Shown: positions 11,376 to 24,217, counted from the first letter of the stretch. The stretch is DNA of 64,000 nucleotides from Emydura subglobosa (GCA_007922225.1 ML679969.1:14753999-14817998), one strand, 5' to 3'. Notes: a model not told the origin generated them from the letters alone. Made by a program: numbers and translations.

Positions 11376-12254
11376 CTCCTCTCCCAATGCCAGCTCTGAG
11401 GAATGCTGCAAATCTGGACATAAAGCTACTGAATTCTCTCAGGGGAATGAGACCAGCTTTGTAATGGGCACAGCTGCGCCAGTGCCAGAGCTGTCTCCTT
11501 GGAGAGGCGGAACACCGAGCAGGGCATGGAGCAGGCTAATGGCACGTGGACGGGAAAGGGGAGGGATGAAGTCGGTCCTACTGTTGCTGACTGAGCTGCG
11601 CCTGCTCTGTGGAGAAAGGGCCATTAGTTTGGCACCTTCCGGCACAGCTAGATGGCCTGTAGAGGCCAAAGTATGACAATAGTAGTAATGCAATAAGGTA
11701 ACTAACTTCCAAGGGGAGTTAGGAGCCATAGCGAATCCCATTAGGTGCCTATCTGCAACTTTAGGAGATTGATTACCTTGGCAAATCCCCATTTCTTTCT
11801 GAATCAACATTTGCCAGGAAAATTAAAGTCCTAGGTCCCATACAAGCAGCTTCAGGGGGTTGGTGACTTGCTCCCTCCGTGTCCTTCTGGTGCTACCCAC
11901 ACAGTAACTAGGGGGCACCAGGAAGAGATGTGGTTCTGGAAGGCGAATGTGAAGAATGAAATGATACAATAAACATTGTGTCTAAATATCCAAACAATAT
12001 TAAGATGTTGGCTTCCACTGAGCTTAATGTCAAGATGTATTGACCTTCAGGTCGGTATTTTCCTTGAGAGAAAATAATTCTTGAAGTTCATTGACTGATG
12101 ACGTCAAGATGTATTGTGAATGTTTTCGTTAGAAACTCCGGGAAGCTTTCCATTTTGGTTATGGATCTCTGCTTTGTGAAACACTCAGAAGTGGGGAGAG
12201 TTAAGAGTTGAGAAAGTTAATACATAGTTGAGGAGCCAGCCTAGATAGGGTCAC
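11376..12254. other. Unique sequence with a CTCF-like word
   Basis: At 11905-11921 the sequence 'taactagggggcaccag' resembles a forward CTCF core (CTAGGGGGCAC). At 12099-12106 there is a perfect CRE, TGACGTCA. The word 'gtcaagatgtattg' occurs twice, at 12029 and 12103. No gene is seen. Confidence 0.35.
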
Positions 12255-12445
12255 AAGTCGGGAAGGAACCTCCTCCGGCATAGAGTCCAGGCCTTTGCCA
12301 ATACAAGCAATCCCACCCTATAATCCCATTTGTAAATTCATCAGGCTCCATCTGAAAACTAGTTAGGTTGTTTGTCCCTGCTAACAGATGAAGCATTTGA
12401 ATAAGCCATCTCGTAATTTAATATTATTCCAGTTCTCGGTATTAG
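12255..12445 (-). repeat. CR1/L3-type LINE fragment, reverse
   Basis: Words such as 'aaattcatcaggctccatct', 'gttaggttgtttgtccctgc' and 'gtccaggcctttgcca' look like the reversed 3' coding/UTR region of CR1/L3 elements. The copy is strongly diverged and its limits are approximate. Confidence 0.45.
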
Positions 12446-13034
12446 TGACCTTTGAGAAGGTCAGCATTAGAATAAAAACGTGCTGACACATCACATGACT
12501 GTTGCTAGCCAACTGTGAATCTGCAGGTAAGAAATTATGTTAATAAAACAATAATTACATGCACTATGCCCTGGGGAGATGGCAATGCAATCTTTTTCAG
12601 GGAAAAAATCATAACAGAACTTATTATTTCTTAATGATATTATGAAACAGCGATGAGAGATTGGAGCCATGGCACCATCACAGAGCTAGTTTGCTGGTCT
12701 TGTTTCCACTATAGCACAAAGCTCTGTTCACAGGACCTAATATCTTAGATGGATCTGGAATCTGATTTACAAGTTGTCATCCCGGAAGCAATTATTTTTT
12801 AAAGGGTTTGAATGTTTTAATGCAAAATTCTGTTTTAGTTCAAGGATGGCATCCCCTCTCTTGCCCTGTTATTACATGGTGTTAGAAGCATTCTTTTTTT
12901 GTTTGGTTGTTTGCTTCCTTAAAACTTCTTATGTGTTAAGGAAGGGGAGAAGTTTGTGGACATTCATTTCACACTGGGAAGTAATAGCCTGTAATCACTA
13001 AAATGTGCATTATTATATATTATTATTATTAATC
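12446..13034. other. Unique sequence, no gene seen
   Basis: AT-rich DNA ending in a short (ATT)n tract at about 13012-13031. Confidence 0.5.
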
Positions 13035-13095
13035 GTGGGAAGCCAATAAGTAAGCACCATTCTACAGCAGAGCAAACGGAGGCCTAGGAGGCCTG
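13035..13095 (-). repeat. MIR core fragment, reverse
   Basis: 'accattctacagcagagc' followed by 'aaacggaggcctagg' matches the reversed MIR core ('ccattttacagatgaggaaactgaggc') with substitutions. It is short and old. Confidence 0.4.
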
Positions 13096-13159
13096 ATTCT
13101 GTTCCATTGTGATTGATGGGATTTTTGCCACTGACAGCAATAGGAACAGCCTCAGAACA

Positions 13160-13282
13160 ATCCAGGGCCAGATTGTGGGGAGTAGCATTTTACACCATGA
13201 CTAGCTACACTGAAGTCAATGAGACTTCTCCTGGAGTCAAGTACTAGTCACTGCGAGCAAAGAATCACAGTCTGGCTCTGTG
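13160..13282. repeat. Small palindromic interspersed repeat
   Basis: It opens 'cagggccagattgtgg' and 'attttacaccatgactagct', has the centre 'gaagtcaatgagacttctcc', and closes 'cacagtctggctctg'. This is the same palindromic plan as 7869-7945. Confidence 0.4.
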
Positions 13283-14990
13283 TGAGTTGGCTAAGTGAGC
13301 TAGAAAATCAAATCGAAAAGGATCTTTCGCTTAATTATGGGAACCATTCGCATGTAGGCTGCTTATTTAAAAGGAACCTGTGTCAATTAACCTATGTCAC
13401 ACTTTGTTTCACCTGTTTTGTCTGTGTCTGAGTTAGGGCCCAGTTTTGCAAAATCCTTCATCATGTGATCCATTCTTATTCGCATGGATAAGGGCTATTT
13501 AAGGGAGTAGGTGCCTGCAGGACAGAGCTGAAATTTTGCATGTTTCCAAGTGTATTGTAGGTTCGCCTTTCCTAAATACAATCACATGGCAGCACTGTAA
13601 TGTGAGGGTGGATTTTGTGTTCATGTATTTTGTCTCGTACACTTCAGATTAACAGCTGAAGGATTTGTTTTCTTTTGGATCAACTGTTATAACAGAGACC
13701 TAATTACAAAGGGCTAATTAATACCCTGAAGTAGAAACAAAAACGGCTTGTACCTATGTATGTTATTAAGTTCATAATATTGATGGCATTGTGAATAGAG
13801 CTGTGAGTAAGCAATGATATAACATACTTTAGGATGCAACAAATTATAAATCAAGGTATTCAATCTTTAGAAAGCCTACACATTTAATTATCTAGCAAGA
13901 CCTTCAGGGAAAAGAATTTAGAACAGTAATTGTCAATTTGTCCTCTGTATCCAAGGGCAAATTTAACAGTGAGAGGACATGGGTTTTTTTTACTTTTTGT
14001 AATGCTGATTAGCAAAATGTACTGAAATCTTCAAAATTAATGATGCTCTTCCTCTCCAGTCTGAGGTGCTGTTGTCTTGGAGAATGTTCTGGATTTTAGA
14101 GTTATCTTGGCTCTAGTAATGTTAGGGACTCAACAGATTAAAAAATCCTTACTTCTAGTAAAGGAAAAAAGCCACTGGAGAGAGAAATTCAATTTTGACA
14201 AAATGGACCTATTGTTGCTATGTTAAGTTGTCCCCCGCAGCTGGAACTGAGCCCAGCATGTCCTAGCAGACAAGGGAAACACACCAATCAGGCAACTGCT
14301 TCTGCAAATAGTAATCTCAGAATCCGCCTGTTCTCTCCTGTATGAAACTGATCTGTGACAAAATGGGAATTCTCTGTAATATTTTGATGATGCCGATGTG
14401 TACCTCACTTTCCTTCCGTACTTTGAATTGTTACCCAGTGGTTGCTACAGAGCAGAAAACATGAGATGTTGTAGCATGTAACTGTGTGACATAGACTAAA
14501 CGGGTCGTTAAAGGACTGGCTGAAGCTGACGTATCAGTGGAGGTCTGCAAAAATAAGGGAACCCCCAGGACTGAACAATTAATACATCTATAGGACTCTC
14601 TGGCAGGCAGAACATGTGAACTCAGCACGGGTCTGTAGGAGTTGGACGATGGAATGAAAGATGTCAGGTGAGAGTAAGCTTGTGGAGATGACACAGCAGC
14701 TCTCATTGGGGACTGACAGACAGAGCCAGAAAGAGATTCTGCAGCAGCTTGACTGGCTCAAATGCTGGCTTGGTCAGAAAGACTATGTCCGAACCTTTGC
14801 TTCCCTGCGCCCATCCAGGGACTTCCCTCCCGATGCTGTGTCCAGCTGACTAATAAACCCTACTCTGTTCTGACAAGGCTGCCTGGGTGCATCAGGCCCT
14901 GAAAAGTGTGAAAGTCCCTGACCAGAGTCTATCGCAGTGGGACTCACCGGGCAGGGCTCATGGAGTGAAGCAGAAGTTCTGGAGCCTAGA
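13283..14990. other. Unique sequence, no gene seen
   Basis: Long, mostly AT-rich unique block. Open frames at 14223-14849 (up to 91 codons) overlap on opposite strands and are not supported as exons. Confidence 0.5.
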
Positions 14991-15091
14991 GCAGTGGTGC
15001 TGGAACAATGTGTATCGTGCGGGTTCTGGGAGCCATTGAATCAAACTGCAAATCCTGCATGTGATGGAAACCGCTTCAAGGCAGGGGTGCG
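14991..15091. mobile_element. Truncated hAT-like MITE, left part
   Basis: It begins 'gcagtggtgctggaacaatg' and continues 'gagccattgaatcaaactgc', 'gtgatggaaaccgcttcaag' and 'gcaggggtgc'. The layout matches a short repeat that I recall as common in turtle DNA, with an end resembling a hAT CAGTGGTG terminus. The opposite terminus is not present. Confidence 0.5.
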
Positions 15092-15182
15092 TCAGGAGGT
15101 GAAGGGATTCCTCCAAAGGACCATTTGAAAGCTGGGATGTACCGCAGATCCTGGGGATCCGTGATGCCATCCAATGCCCATC

Positions 15183-15260
15183 TAGGGTAAAATCTTGATC
15201 CCACTGAAGTCATTGGGAAAACTCCCACAGACTCCAGGAGGGGAAGGATCTCAACCCTGA
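15183..15260. repeat. Small palindromic interspersed repeat
   Basis: 'tagggtaaaatcttgatccc' and 'actgaagtcattggg' are mirrored imperfectly by 'ggaaggatctcaaccct'. The centre contains the 'gaagtcattgg' word shared with the other small palindromes. Confidence 0.4.
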
Positions 15261-15886
15261 CTTGTGTGGAGACTTTCCTAGTGTAGTGTACACCTCCCAC
15301 TATCTTCTGAGGTCACTCAGCTCAATCAGATTGACCAGCCTTAGAGCATCAATGGCTGGAATGTGTGCAGCATACACAATTGAAAGCATTCAGCTAGCCA
15401 TGAGGTTGAGTACTGGCTGAACGGTACCGGCGGGACACCTGCATCTATGTGAAGCCCCACTGACTTTTGTGGGCATCCTTTTGGGCACAAAGGTCTGACT
15501 GTGCAGAACAACTTGCAGGGCTGAGGCCACAGCAACAGACTGACCCTGAAGAGTGGAGACATTCTGATCTGGGTCCAGGTTTGAACTGTGTGTTTCAGGC
15601 CCATGCCTAGCACAGAATATATGGCTGTTTACTGCCATCCTAAAGGAAAGGTGTAGCAGTTTTTCCGGATGCTCACCCTCATTCCACTCACCCCCGAAGC
15701 ATGAAATCAGCTATTATTTCCCTAGATTCTTGCGTACGACTATTGCCTTGCGGACATAACCTAGCCTGGGTCTGCAGGGGGAAAGGGTAAATGTGCAGTC
15801 TGGATTTCTTTGCTCTTGCAGGTGCACAGCTGAGGTTTTTTTTTTTTTCATGTCTCACAAGGAAATATAAAAAAAAAAATTGGAAA
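15261..15886. other. Unique sequence with poly-T and poly-A runs
   Basis: A T run of about 13 bases lies at 15837-15849 and an A run of about 10 at 15870-15879. The minus-strand frames at 15341-15638 are not convincing. Confidence 0.5.
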
Positions 15887-16075
15887 GGCAGTGCTGTCTA
15901 ATGGCTAAAGCAATGTATTGGAATTCAGGACTCCTGGGTTCAGTTCCCATGTGTGTCTTGTGTGACATTAGGAAAGTCACTTACATTTTGTACCTCAGCC
16001 TCCTTATCTGTCAAATGTGCATAATAGCACTGCTTGCCTGGTGTCTCCTGTGAGCTAATTAACTAACATCTCTAC
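15887..16075 (+). repeat. MIR/Core-type SINE, forward
   Basis: The tRNA-like head 'gtgctgtctaatggctaaag' is followed by a B-box-like 'gggttcagttccc'. The core signature 'gacattaggaaagtcactta' and 'cctcagcctccttatctgtc' follows. This is one of the clearest copies in the window. Confidence 0.75.
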
Positions 16076-19017
16076 AGCTCAGTAAAGAAATACTATTAGC
16101 CTTAAATTACTAAACAATCCATAATGCAGTGGGATGAATTAGATGACCCATAAAATGATACCTTCCCACCTACATGCCCTGAGGTGCAAACTCCTCTGCT
16201 TATCATCTGAATTCAGCCCATATACACAACACTGCACCTGTGTAGGAACCTAAAAAAAAAAAGAAATGTTTTTTTTTGGTGTGCATCCTACAGTATATTC
16301 ACAGCAAGTTGGCTTACTACTGATGGGATTTCATGTTTATAGCTTCATGACCGTGTAACACGTCAACTGTAATAAGACATTTTATGTAGATTGTTGATCA
16401 ATGGGAATTTACAGATACTATATATTTAATTTACATCACTGTAATATTGAGTTACTGGTACTCTGCAGAATAAATGAGGTTATTTTGCTGTGAGTGCTTC
16501 TGCTACTGAACTAAAGGAACACATGATTTTCAGCAGCAGAAATAACTGTTCTTGCACTAGAAAGTGAGAAGAGTTCTGATCAAAAGGGCTGTCACTCAAA
16601 TGCTTTTCCTCCTGCATTTCACTTTCCTCATTGCTTGCAGATCAGACTTCAGATCCCTGAGGATGTCCCAGTGTGCAGTTCTCAAACAGGCGAAATGGGG
16701 GAAGAGCAGAATGCAGTGGTTTCCAGGCAGAGAGACTTGTAACTTTGTAACATGGAACTTTTCTCTTTTTTTTTTTCTTTCTCAACTGCTGTGGCACCAT
16801 CACCAAATTCAATAGATAGAATTTTTGGAAGAAGGCATAAAACATGTAGTAAAACAAACTTGTAGACCTAAACATTTCTGAAGGATTTTTTGAAAAATCA
16901 CAGAGATGGGCAACATTACTAGCTAGATAGATAGTCTGGATTTTAGCCCACCCTGGGAACTCCTCACTCTGCAATGAGAAACCACTGATACAAGATAGAG
17001 GTGTGAAAATCTTTTGCAACAGAACCTGAAGCTGGTCAAAAATAGCCAGACTCTTAAAACTCACTGTTTCTGAATGGTTTCCAAAACTGGGTTGTGACCC
17101 AGTGAGAATCTTTTTCTTTGTACAGGATGGTTTTATTTGGTGTCTTCACCATCAATTTATGGTTCCACTTGAGGCCATGGGGAAACTTGAAGATTTCCTA
17201 TGGATTCAGCCCCAAATGAAACAAAGCTCAGTGGCTTTGGCTGAGTTTCACCATGAGTCTCTGGCCTTGTTTTCACCTGGGACTCAAACCAGAAATCAGG
17301 AGGTGTGAATCCCTGAGGACTGAAATCAGACAAGCCCTCTACAATGTGAAATGAGGAGTTTCCCAACACTCTGTGTGGAAAGGAAGGCAGAGGTGGGACA
17401 AACCCAAAGAGCCAGATTGCTGACAACAACCATCAGAAAACTTGAACTCCTCACCCTCTTTGCCCATGCCTTGTAGATGGCTACCCAACAGGCAGGGCTC
17501 TTCTGGACTAGCTATGGTGCAAAAGCACCTTGGGAAGTAAACAGCTGAGAGCTAAGTGGTGGCCACGCCATGTCACCGTACAGGGGCTGGGTTCAGCAGA
17601 TGGGAATGCAGGTAGCTTTCCATCCCTGAACCATACACATACAGCCTTCATTGCCATCACAGAGAGACCCTGAACTAAAGTGGCCTCAGCAGTGTTCTTG
17701 CAACTTCCTCATCCAGTGAAATTTCCTGTTTATGGGAGAAGTGGGGGAGGGGAAGGAACAGCAAGTGTTTAAACAAATAGGTACTTAATTTTTTCATCTT
17801 GTTAATGCACAGCCAAGAAGATTTGTCCTAAGGCAAAGATTGTCCCCATTAAGCTAAGTCAGTGTATTTACGGGCTATCTGCTGTGCTCTGTAACTGTCG
17901 ACAGTGTGAGTTACAGTCTGTTAGGGACACCTCTCACACGATTCAGACATTTAGTCATGAATTGCCAGAGCTTGCAGTTTTCTGCCTGCCCTGCGTATTC
18001 CTGAAGTGTCCAGCAGGTAATGAGCCACAGCCAAGAATCTGGTTAGTGGGATATCAGTTTCCCATAAAGGAGGTGGGGACAGTTATGTTCGCTCACTTTC
18101 CTCCTTTAAAAAAGTTCAGGAGTCAGACTTCTATAGGATCTGAGTGCGGGTCAGGTCGGAGGCCACTGAAGAGCAAGTGGTCCCAGAATTGAGAATCACT
18201 GCTGGATCCCAGAGATCTGGCGATATTTTAAAGGCCATCATCATTTAACTGAGTTACAACAAATGACCCTCGCTGTGGAAGGAGATACCACCACCCCTCT
18301 CTATCATCAGGACCTGCATCCCCAGGAAGGGGAATAAACGTTCCTTATGAAAGCACTGGCATTCTAAGCAGAAAGAGTTCAGAGTTTTGCTCTCAGTGCA
18401 TTCTTCTAGAGGCACCATTAGCAAATGAATCTACCTCTAGGCACACTTCAGGGGGTAGGGTTGCAGAGTGTACATACAAATTAAGGACCTCAAACTGCTA
18501 TCATTAAAGGCAAGGGCTTAATGTGCTGCAGTCGTCTGCTCCTGACAGGCTTTCATTTAAAGATAATGGACATTTTTTACACTCATTATTTAAATGCATC
18601 AGTTTCCACTTGACCTGTCTGAGCAAATTCTTGATGGATATTCAACCTCTTTTATAAATGTGGCTTATCCTAGGGCTTGAGGAGAAAATTAAACATTAAC
18701 AAGAAATATAAAATGCAATTTGGGATTTTCATGAGTGGAATAATTTCTAGTTACAGCAGAGACAGTCAAAAAGTATAGAACTACCTGCAGGGAGTGCAAT
18801 GGGGAAACACCTGGCCCAGGGTCCACGAAGCAGCATAAGGAATTGTGGTAAATCCTCTTTGCACTGCCATGCAGTGAGTGGGTCCTAGATACCTGCTGCT
18901 GTCAGTTGCTTTCCTCACTCTCTGTGTAAGAAGTGCTCTCCAACCGTATGTGGTGTTATTGGAAAATAAAATCCTGACAGTTATTCTTAGCATAAGAGGC
19001 CATAGAGGGTAATTAAC
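16076..19017. other. Unique sequence, no gene seen
   Basis: About 3 kb without a recognised repeat. It includes T/C-rich tracts near 16760-16780. The 140-codon minus-strand frame (16642-17064) contains a poly-lysine run encoded by that T tract and is not protein-like. At 17075-17099 'tttccaaaactgggttgtga' may be a tiny hAT end, which I could not confirm. Confidence 0.45.
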
Positions 19018-19413
19018 TGAGCTAGTTGAAAAATGGAATTTCTGTCCTTTGGGAAATTCTGAGATTTTGAAATTTGGTTTCGTCCCAAATTTTGATGAAA
19101 AATGAAAATTTTGGAATTTTTCACAAAACAAAATATTCTGAAAATATTTAGTTTTGACCTTACCAAAATGTCCAGCTTCAACATTATATTATTTAATACA
19201 TTTACATTGTTTTATATAGTCCTTTTATATTATATAATTTACAATATAATATAAAAGTCAAACGATTTCCATTATATATTATTAAAATTGATAGTGAAAA
19301 CTAAATGTTTCAATAACATTTGGCAAAAATTTTGACAAAAATCTGGGTGTTCCTGTGAACCATTCTGATTGACTGGATGCCACATTTTCCATCAGAAATT
19401 TTCGACCAGCTCT
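19018..19413. mobile_element. Inverted-repeat MITE, about 396 bp
   Basis: The left end is 'tgagctagttgaaaa' and the right end is 'ttttcgaccagctct'. The reverse complement of the right end, 'agagctggtcgaaaa', matches the left at most positions. The interior is very AT-rich, with palindromic words such as 'tatattatataatttaca'. It is rich in 'gaaaattt' repeats on both arms, so the single strand could fold back. There is no coding capacity. The superfamily is undetermined. Confidence 0.6.
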
Positions 19414-21589
19414 AGCCATGAAGCTCACCGGCACAGTTTCAGGAAGAGATTGCCCAGTGGTCTGCAAGGTCTTTCTCTCAAGGGTTAACGCATATAGCAA
19501 GGTGGTAATATTAATTCATAGAATCAGACAGTACACTGGAAAATGCCCCAGCTTGGTGCTTCAGCCCTCCCAAACACATCCTGCTTCCTCTGGGCATGAG
19601 ATGGCAACTGTCTGGGTCTGATGTAATAGCTTCCTGCTGCAGTGGTGCCGGGGGTGAGCATGAGCTGCTTCACGCCGGAAGAGCACTCTAGAGCAACTGG
19701 TAATAACTTGAGGGAGCTGGGAGATCAAGATGCTTTCCCTTTTATTGCAGTCTAAACTAGGGCACCTTACAAGTCCGCTCTTCCCCCCACCCTGCTCCTC
19801 TTGTTTAAGAGGAAGCCTCCACCCAACTATCTCCTCCTCTACAAACACACATCCGAGTCCCGGGTACCTAGTATTACCCCTTCCCCAACCTGTAGCAGTA
19901 CAGGGACTGGAGGCTGGAAAGAAGGTTCCATGCTGAATCCTGAGTTTCCTGCTGGGCAGCTCCATTGAATGGGCTCGGAGTGGCTCTGAACTGGCCCTGA
20001 CCGTCACTGTGGTGTATGGAGAAGATACAGGCCTGATCCACACATGTTGCACTGGTTTTCGTTTCTGCCTCTAATGCGTTTAGATTAAAGAGGAACATGT
20101 GGTTTGAGCTTTGGGGCAAATATCAGGTCGGTTCTTGCGCTGACACCCCTCGCAATATGAGGCAGCAGTGGAGTTACACTTTGGCTCAAAATGGCCCTTA
20201 TAACTCACACAATATTAAAGCAAATCAGTGGCCCTTACTCTGGGCACACACGCACAGAGCCACCCTGCCATATTTTAAATTGAAAGTATCTGAGCTTTTA
20301 TTACTATTTATTTCCCTTAGGCTTTTTGTAAAGTTGTGAGATGATAAAGATGATGAGGCTGGCATGGAAAGCTTCCTGGAATGAGCCACATTATTAAAAA
20401 TGCTCAGTTTAATTCAGATTGATACCTGCATTTAAATAGAGGGCTTTCCCTTTTATAAATGAACTACATCTACATCACTGAAATCAAAACCGCTTTCATC
20501 ACCACCAGTGATGGTAGGTTGAATTTCTGGGGTCACAGGTAGAGAAAGCTGCTCTCTGCTGCCCCGTTTTCATTTCCTATGAGTAACGCACACTGGAAGA
20601 GAGCTCTGCAACACAGGTAACACAGCACATTGCCCTTCTCAGCTCTGGGTGCTCACACACAACACCCTTTGGATGTTAATGATCCTTGCCTCTCATAACT
20701 GCTTGGGAGATTCATTCTAATTACCATTATTTCTGACAGCCTCCTCCAGTGTATTCTGAGTACTCCGTTCAGGATCAAAAATCTCAGCTTTATCTGAATG
20801 ATCCTTTTCTCTCAGCTGTCTTGACCTGTAGAGAATCAAAGCTACCTTTTCATGCTGAGCCATGGCTATACCACCATGTGCAACGAATCCTTTGCATTTG
20901 ATCTCTCCAGCTTTAGACTCGGCCAGTACAGGAAGTGGTCTATGTAGCACCCTTCTCTCTCAGTCAGTGATGATGCAGTTTGTTAGGAGGCAAAGCTCTG
21001 ATTGCTCATGATCAATAAAGACCCTGTGAAACTTTTTGCAGGATTAGGGTATTATCCTGGGCCACATTCCAGTTCACTCTGTCTGTTTATTTATGACTGA
21101 TCTGCAGTTTCAGTTGGATATAGCATACTTCTTCACTTCCGGTCCCAAATGGTTGCTGCAGTGCTTTGTTAAACAGATGCTACATTTCATGGGTGGATGC
21201 AGTCATCTCCCTGTATGGTATGTATCATTGGCAAAGCACTTTGAAATCCTCTAGGTCATCATAGTTGTTATTGTGCCTCAGAGAGCAGGGCCCAGGCAGG
21301 GAGGTGTAAATGGGCAAGCCTGCTACTTTCTTGTGTGTAGGAGCTGATGGGACGGTGAATGGAATTCACAGCCTACGTCCTCAAGAGCTTATCCTGGGGC
21401 TGATGTTTCCGTGGTGAGTGTATTTGGAATGGGAAAGTGGAGTTGGTAGATTGCCATCTAATTCAAGTGTCACTGGCTCAAGACCTAGAATTGGCAGAAT
21501 TCTGAAACAGCAGGAGACTGGTGTGGGAGGTGAGCTATTCAAACCATGGGGGTGGGGCTGATGTTCTGCTCAGAGAGTCTCAGGTTTAA
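19414..21589. other. Unique sequence, no gene seen
   Basis: This block carries the longest open frame in the window, 163 codons on the minus strand at 19561-20052. It has no recognisable domain and is crossed by an opposing frame. No RNA gene or repeat family was recognised. A short 'aaagcactttgaaatcctct' at 21234-21253 may be an L2/MIR tail scrap. Confidence 0.45.
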
Positions 21590-21770
21590 ACAAAGCCAAT
21601 AAGGCGGATAAGAATTATTATCCCCAGTCTACAGATATGGCGAATGAGGGGAAGTGACTTGTCCAAGTTCACCCAAGAAGTGAGAGACGACGCTGGAAAT
21701 AGAAGCCAGGTTCCTGATTTACAATCTCCAGTCTCATTCAGCTAGAGCACAGATCTACATTCTCCTGAAG
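21590..21770 (-). repeat. MIR/Core-type SINE, reverse
   Basis: The reversed core is clear: 'attattatccccagtctaca', then 'ggggaagtgacttgtccaag' and 'ttcacccaagaagtgagaga'. A reversed head follows ('gccaggttcctgattt'). Confidence 0.7.
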
Positions 21771-23339
21771 CCCTTGGCAAAGGAACACAAACACACAATC
21801 CAGCACACACACCCAGCAGAATTCCCTAGCCAGATATATAAAAACCAAACCAACCAGACTAAGGCAGCCTCTTCTTCTTGACATCAGATAACCTTATTAA
21901 ATTCTTGTATTAAATTTAATATCTTTGATCAATCACAATAAAACTTGAGGAGATGAATTATTAAAATGAAGAATTGCTTTGTGAGGCTTACTGTTATTGT
22001 GCTACCTAAATTAAAAATATAAGTGCTGTTATTTAAAGGAAAAAATACTCCCACTGCCCTTAAAGCTATGTATATCATTTTAGGTCCAGCTAAAGATCAC
22101 TGATAAAGAGAAATCACATTGCTCTCTTTACACACAGTAATTAAACAACCTGCTGTTTTCCTGAACTGTGAATTACAGGAGAGTTTATTGGTCCTCACCT
22201 AGCTGGCTCAACAGTGCACATTAAATTGCTCTTGATGTTATTATTTCTTAGCCTTAGATGGGCTTTCTCTAGAATGCTTGTTGCCATAGACAAAACGCCC
22301 AGGATTAATGCTGGAGCTAAACTACCCATGCTAGACGTTAGGGCTGAAGTGACAGTGGATGCAGTGCAGTTGATGCCATCACCCCTTTCCTCTCTCTGCT
22401 GCAGATTTACAGGATGCATCTTAGTTTTGGCCCTTGTGGTGTTCAGTCATCACAGAACCAAGGTGATTGACAGAGACCAGTTCCATTCAGTGTCTCAGTT
22501 CCATCTGCCTCTGCCTGACATAACAGGAGCCTCTTCAAGGTACAGTTCCTCACAACCCTTGGAACAATGGAGCGCTCTTAATGCATTGCCCTGTTGGTCT
22601 TCACCTCTGAATGGGCAGGAAAAGGAGCTGGGAATGCTTCACGCATTCAGAGGAAAGAGGCGTCCCCTACCACTTCCTGAAACACAGGGCTCCCCCTGCC
22701 CTGACTGCACCTTGTGAATTGCTGGGCCCAGCCCACATTTTCCCAGCGTCCCGTGGGCAATGGCAGAGGAACCGATGCGGTTCCTCAGCCTGAAAGCAAA
22801 AGACAAAGGCATCATCTGGATGCAGCTTTTCCAACTGGTATCAAATCAGCAGGCAGAGGGGCCTGTTGGGGGTTGAACTTGGAGGCAGGTGAGGTGCATT
22901 AAGACGCCTCCCTCCCCTCCAAGATAGACTCCCGCTGAGCTAGGTTGTACCAAAGCAGCCCGCAGTGCCAGAAGGATCAGGAGGGCAATCTCATTTGTCA
23001 GTCATTCCCCTCCGTGCCTGATCCCTGGCCACTCCTGAGGAATGTGAGAGCTTTAAAGAACAGTCATGTAAGAGGAAAAGTGACCTGAGCTCCCAGGGCT
23101 GCTTCCCACACCAATGAGGAAAGTTTGTCTCTCAGCTTTGCTCAGCAGGAGTCAGAAAGTACCAGCTTTTATCCCATTGGGCAGAGCCATTTTGGAAGTG
23201 GAGGAGGTGCGGGGAGCTGGAAAAAACTCTCCCCACAAAATCCAGCTTCCTGGTTTGGTGATTTCCCTGCAGATCTTTTGAGAATAGCCCAGCGACCAAG
23301 TTTTCTCTCCCACTTGCTCTCCTGTGACTCAGATTCCCT
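21771..23339. other. Unique sequence, no gene seen
   Basis: AT-rich to about 22190, then more G/C-rich. A 167-codon plus frame at 22214-22717 begins with a hydrophobic stretch (LLLMLLFLSL) that superficially looks like a signal peptide. The rest is not protein-like, and an antisense frame overlaps it. Confidence 0.4.
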
Positions 23340-23575
23340 GAACTCATCCCAGAGGCCCATACTCCATCCATGTTTAAATCTGTCTTCAAGGCTTATTAGC
23401 CCATGAGCCCTTCCATGAACCTTGATGACTTGTACAAAAGAATCCATGCATCTTGCTTTCTTTCTCCGACTCTCTGTCTACCTGTCTGTCCGTGGACCGT
23501 GAGCTTCTTGGGGCTTCTGCAAAGATCAGGAGAGCATCTCATGCACTGTGGATTCTACTACAAATAATACATAAC
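23340..23575 (+). repeat. L2-type LINE 3' end, forward
   Basis: Translation from 23340 gives ELIPEAHTPSMFKSVFKAY and then a stop at 23397. This matches the 'LP.E...APSL..FKS.LK.YLF' C-terminus typical of L2-clade proteins. Downstream come 'gaccgtgagcttcttggggc' and 'ctactacaaataatac', which resemble the L2/MIR 3' tail. Confidence 0.5.
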
Positions 23576-24217
23576 AAAGGAGAGTAAGAATCTGGATCTG
23601 AGTTTCTGGAGGAACCTGGAATGGTTCTATATAAAATTGCATGTGAAAACCATGAGATACTTGGTGAAGGTGGTATGTTTTATACACCAAAACCAAGCAG
23701 CACTTGGCAATTTCAGCTGAACTGGGCAGGCTGATTTGAGTTCAAAGTTCAGAGCGAAAGTCAGAAGATGTGAATGCAAGTGAGGTGAAACTGAAAGAAA
23801 GAGTCACATAACCATGAGCCAAAACCACAGCATGGTGTTAGTGCTCCTTGTACCTCGCCTGGTTTAAAGGGTCTGGACAATCCATTCATGGGTAAACATA
23901 AGCCTGTTTCTTTACCCAACATTAATGCACTGCTAAGCCTGCTGCTTTTATTTATTTTTTGTAGAAATAAAGATTGGCCAGAGAAGGCAGAGATCGGTCT
24001 GGAAAATAGGCTTTCAGATGCTATTTTATCGATTTTTTGAGCTTGTTTCAGTACTCAAAAGCCATGTGAGATCATGGCTATCGTTGATATAATTTAGTCA
24101 TTATATGGAGGTGAAGGGAATGACTGAATTCACCGCATCCACGCAGGCTGTGAGAATTTTTGCAAAGTGCAAGGTAGGGATGAACAGCTGTAAGCTTGTG
24201 AAGAAATACGCAGACAT
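23576..24217. other. Unique sequence, no gene seen
   Basis: No repeat or coding signal recognised. Confidence 0.5.

Noticed and set aside
16642..17064. 140-codon minus-strand frame
   Set aside because: It contains a poly-lysine stretch encoded by a simple T-rich tract and shows no domain.
17073..17100. Possible hAT end ('ggtttccaaaactgggttgtg')
   Set aside because: Only one short end, with no partner and no duplication.
19561..20052. Longest pure minus-strand open frame (163 codons)
   Set aside because: No recognisable domain, no codon or composition shift and an overlapping opposing frame. A frame of this length is expected by chance in 64 kb.
22214..22717. 167-codon plus-strand frame with a signal-peptide-like hydrophobic start
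   Set aside because: Only the first 20 residues look structured. The rest is not protein-like, an antisense frame overlaps, and no promoter or splice context is visible.
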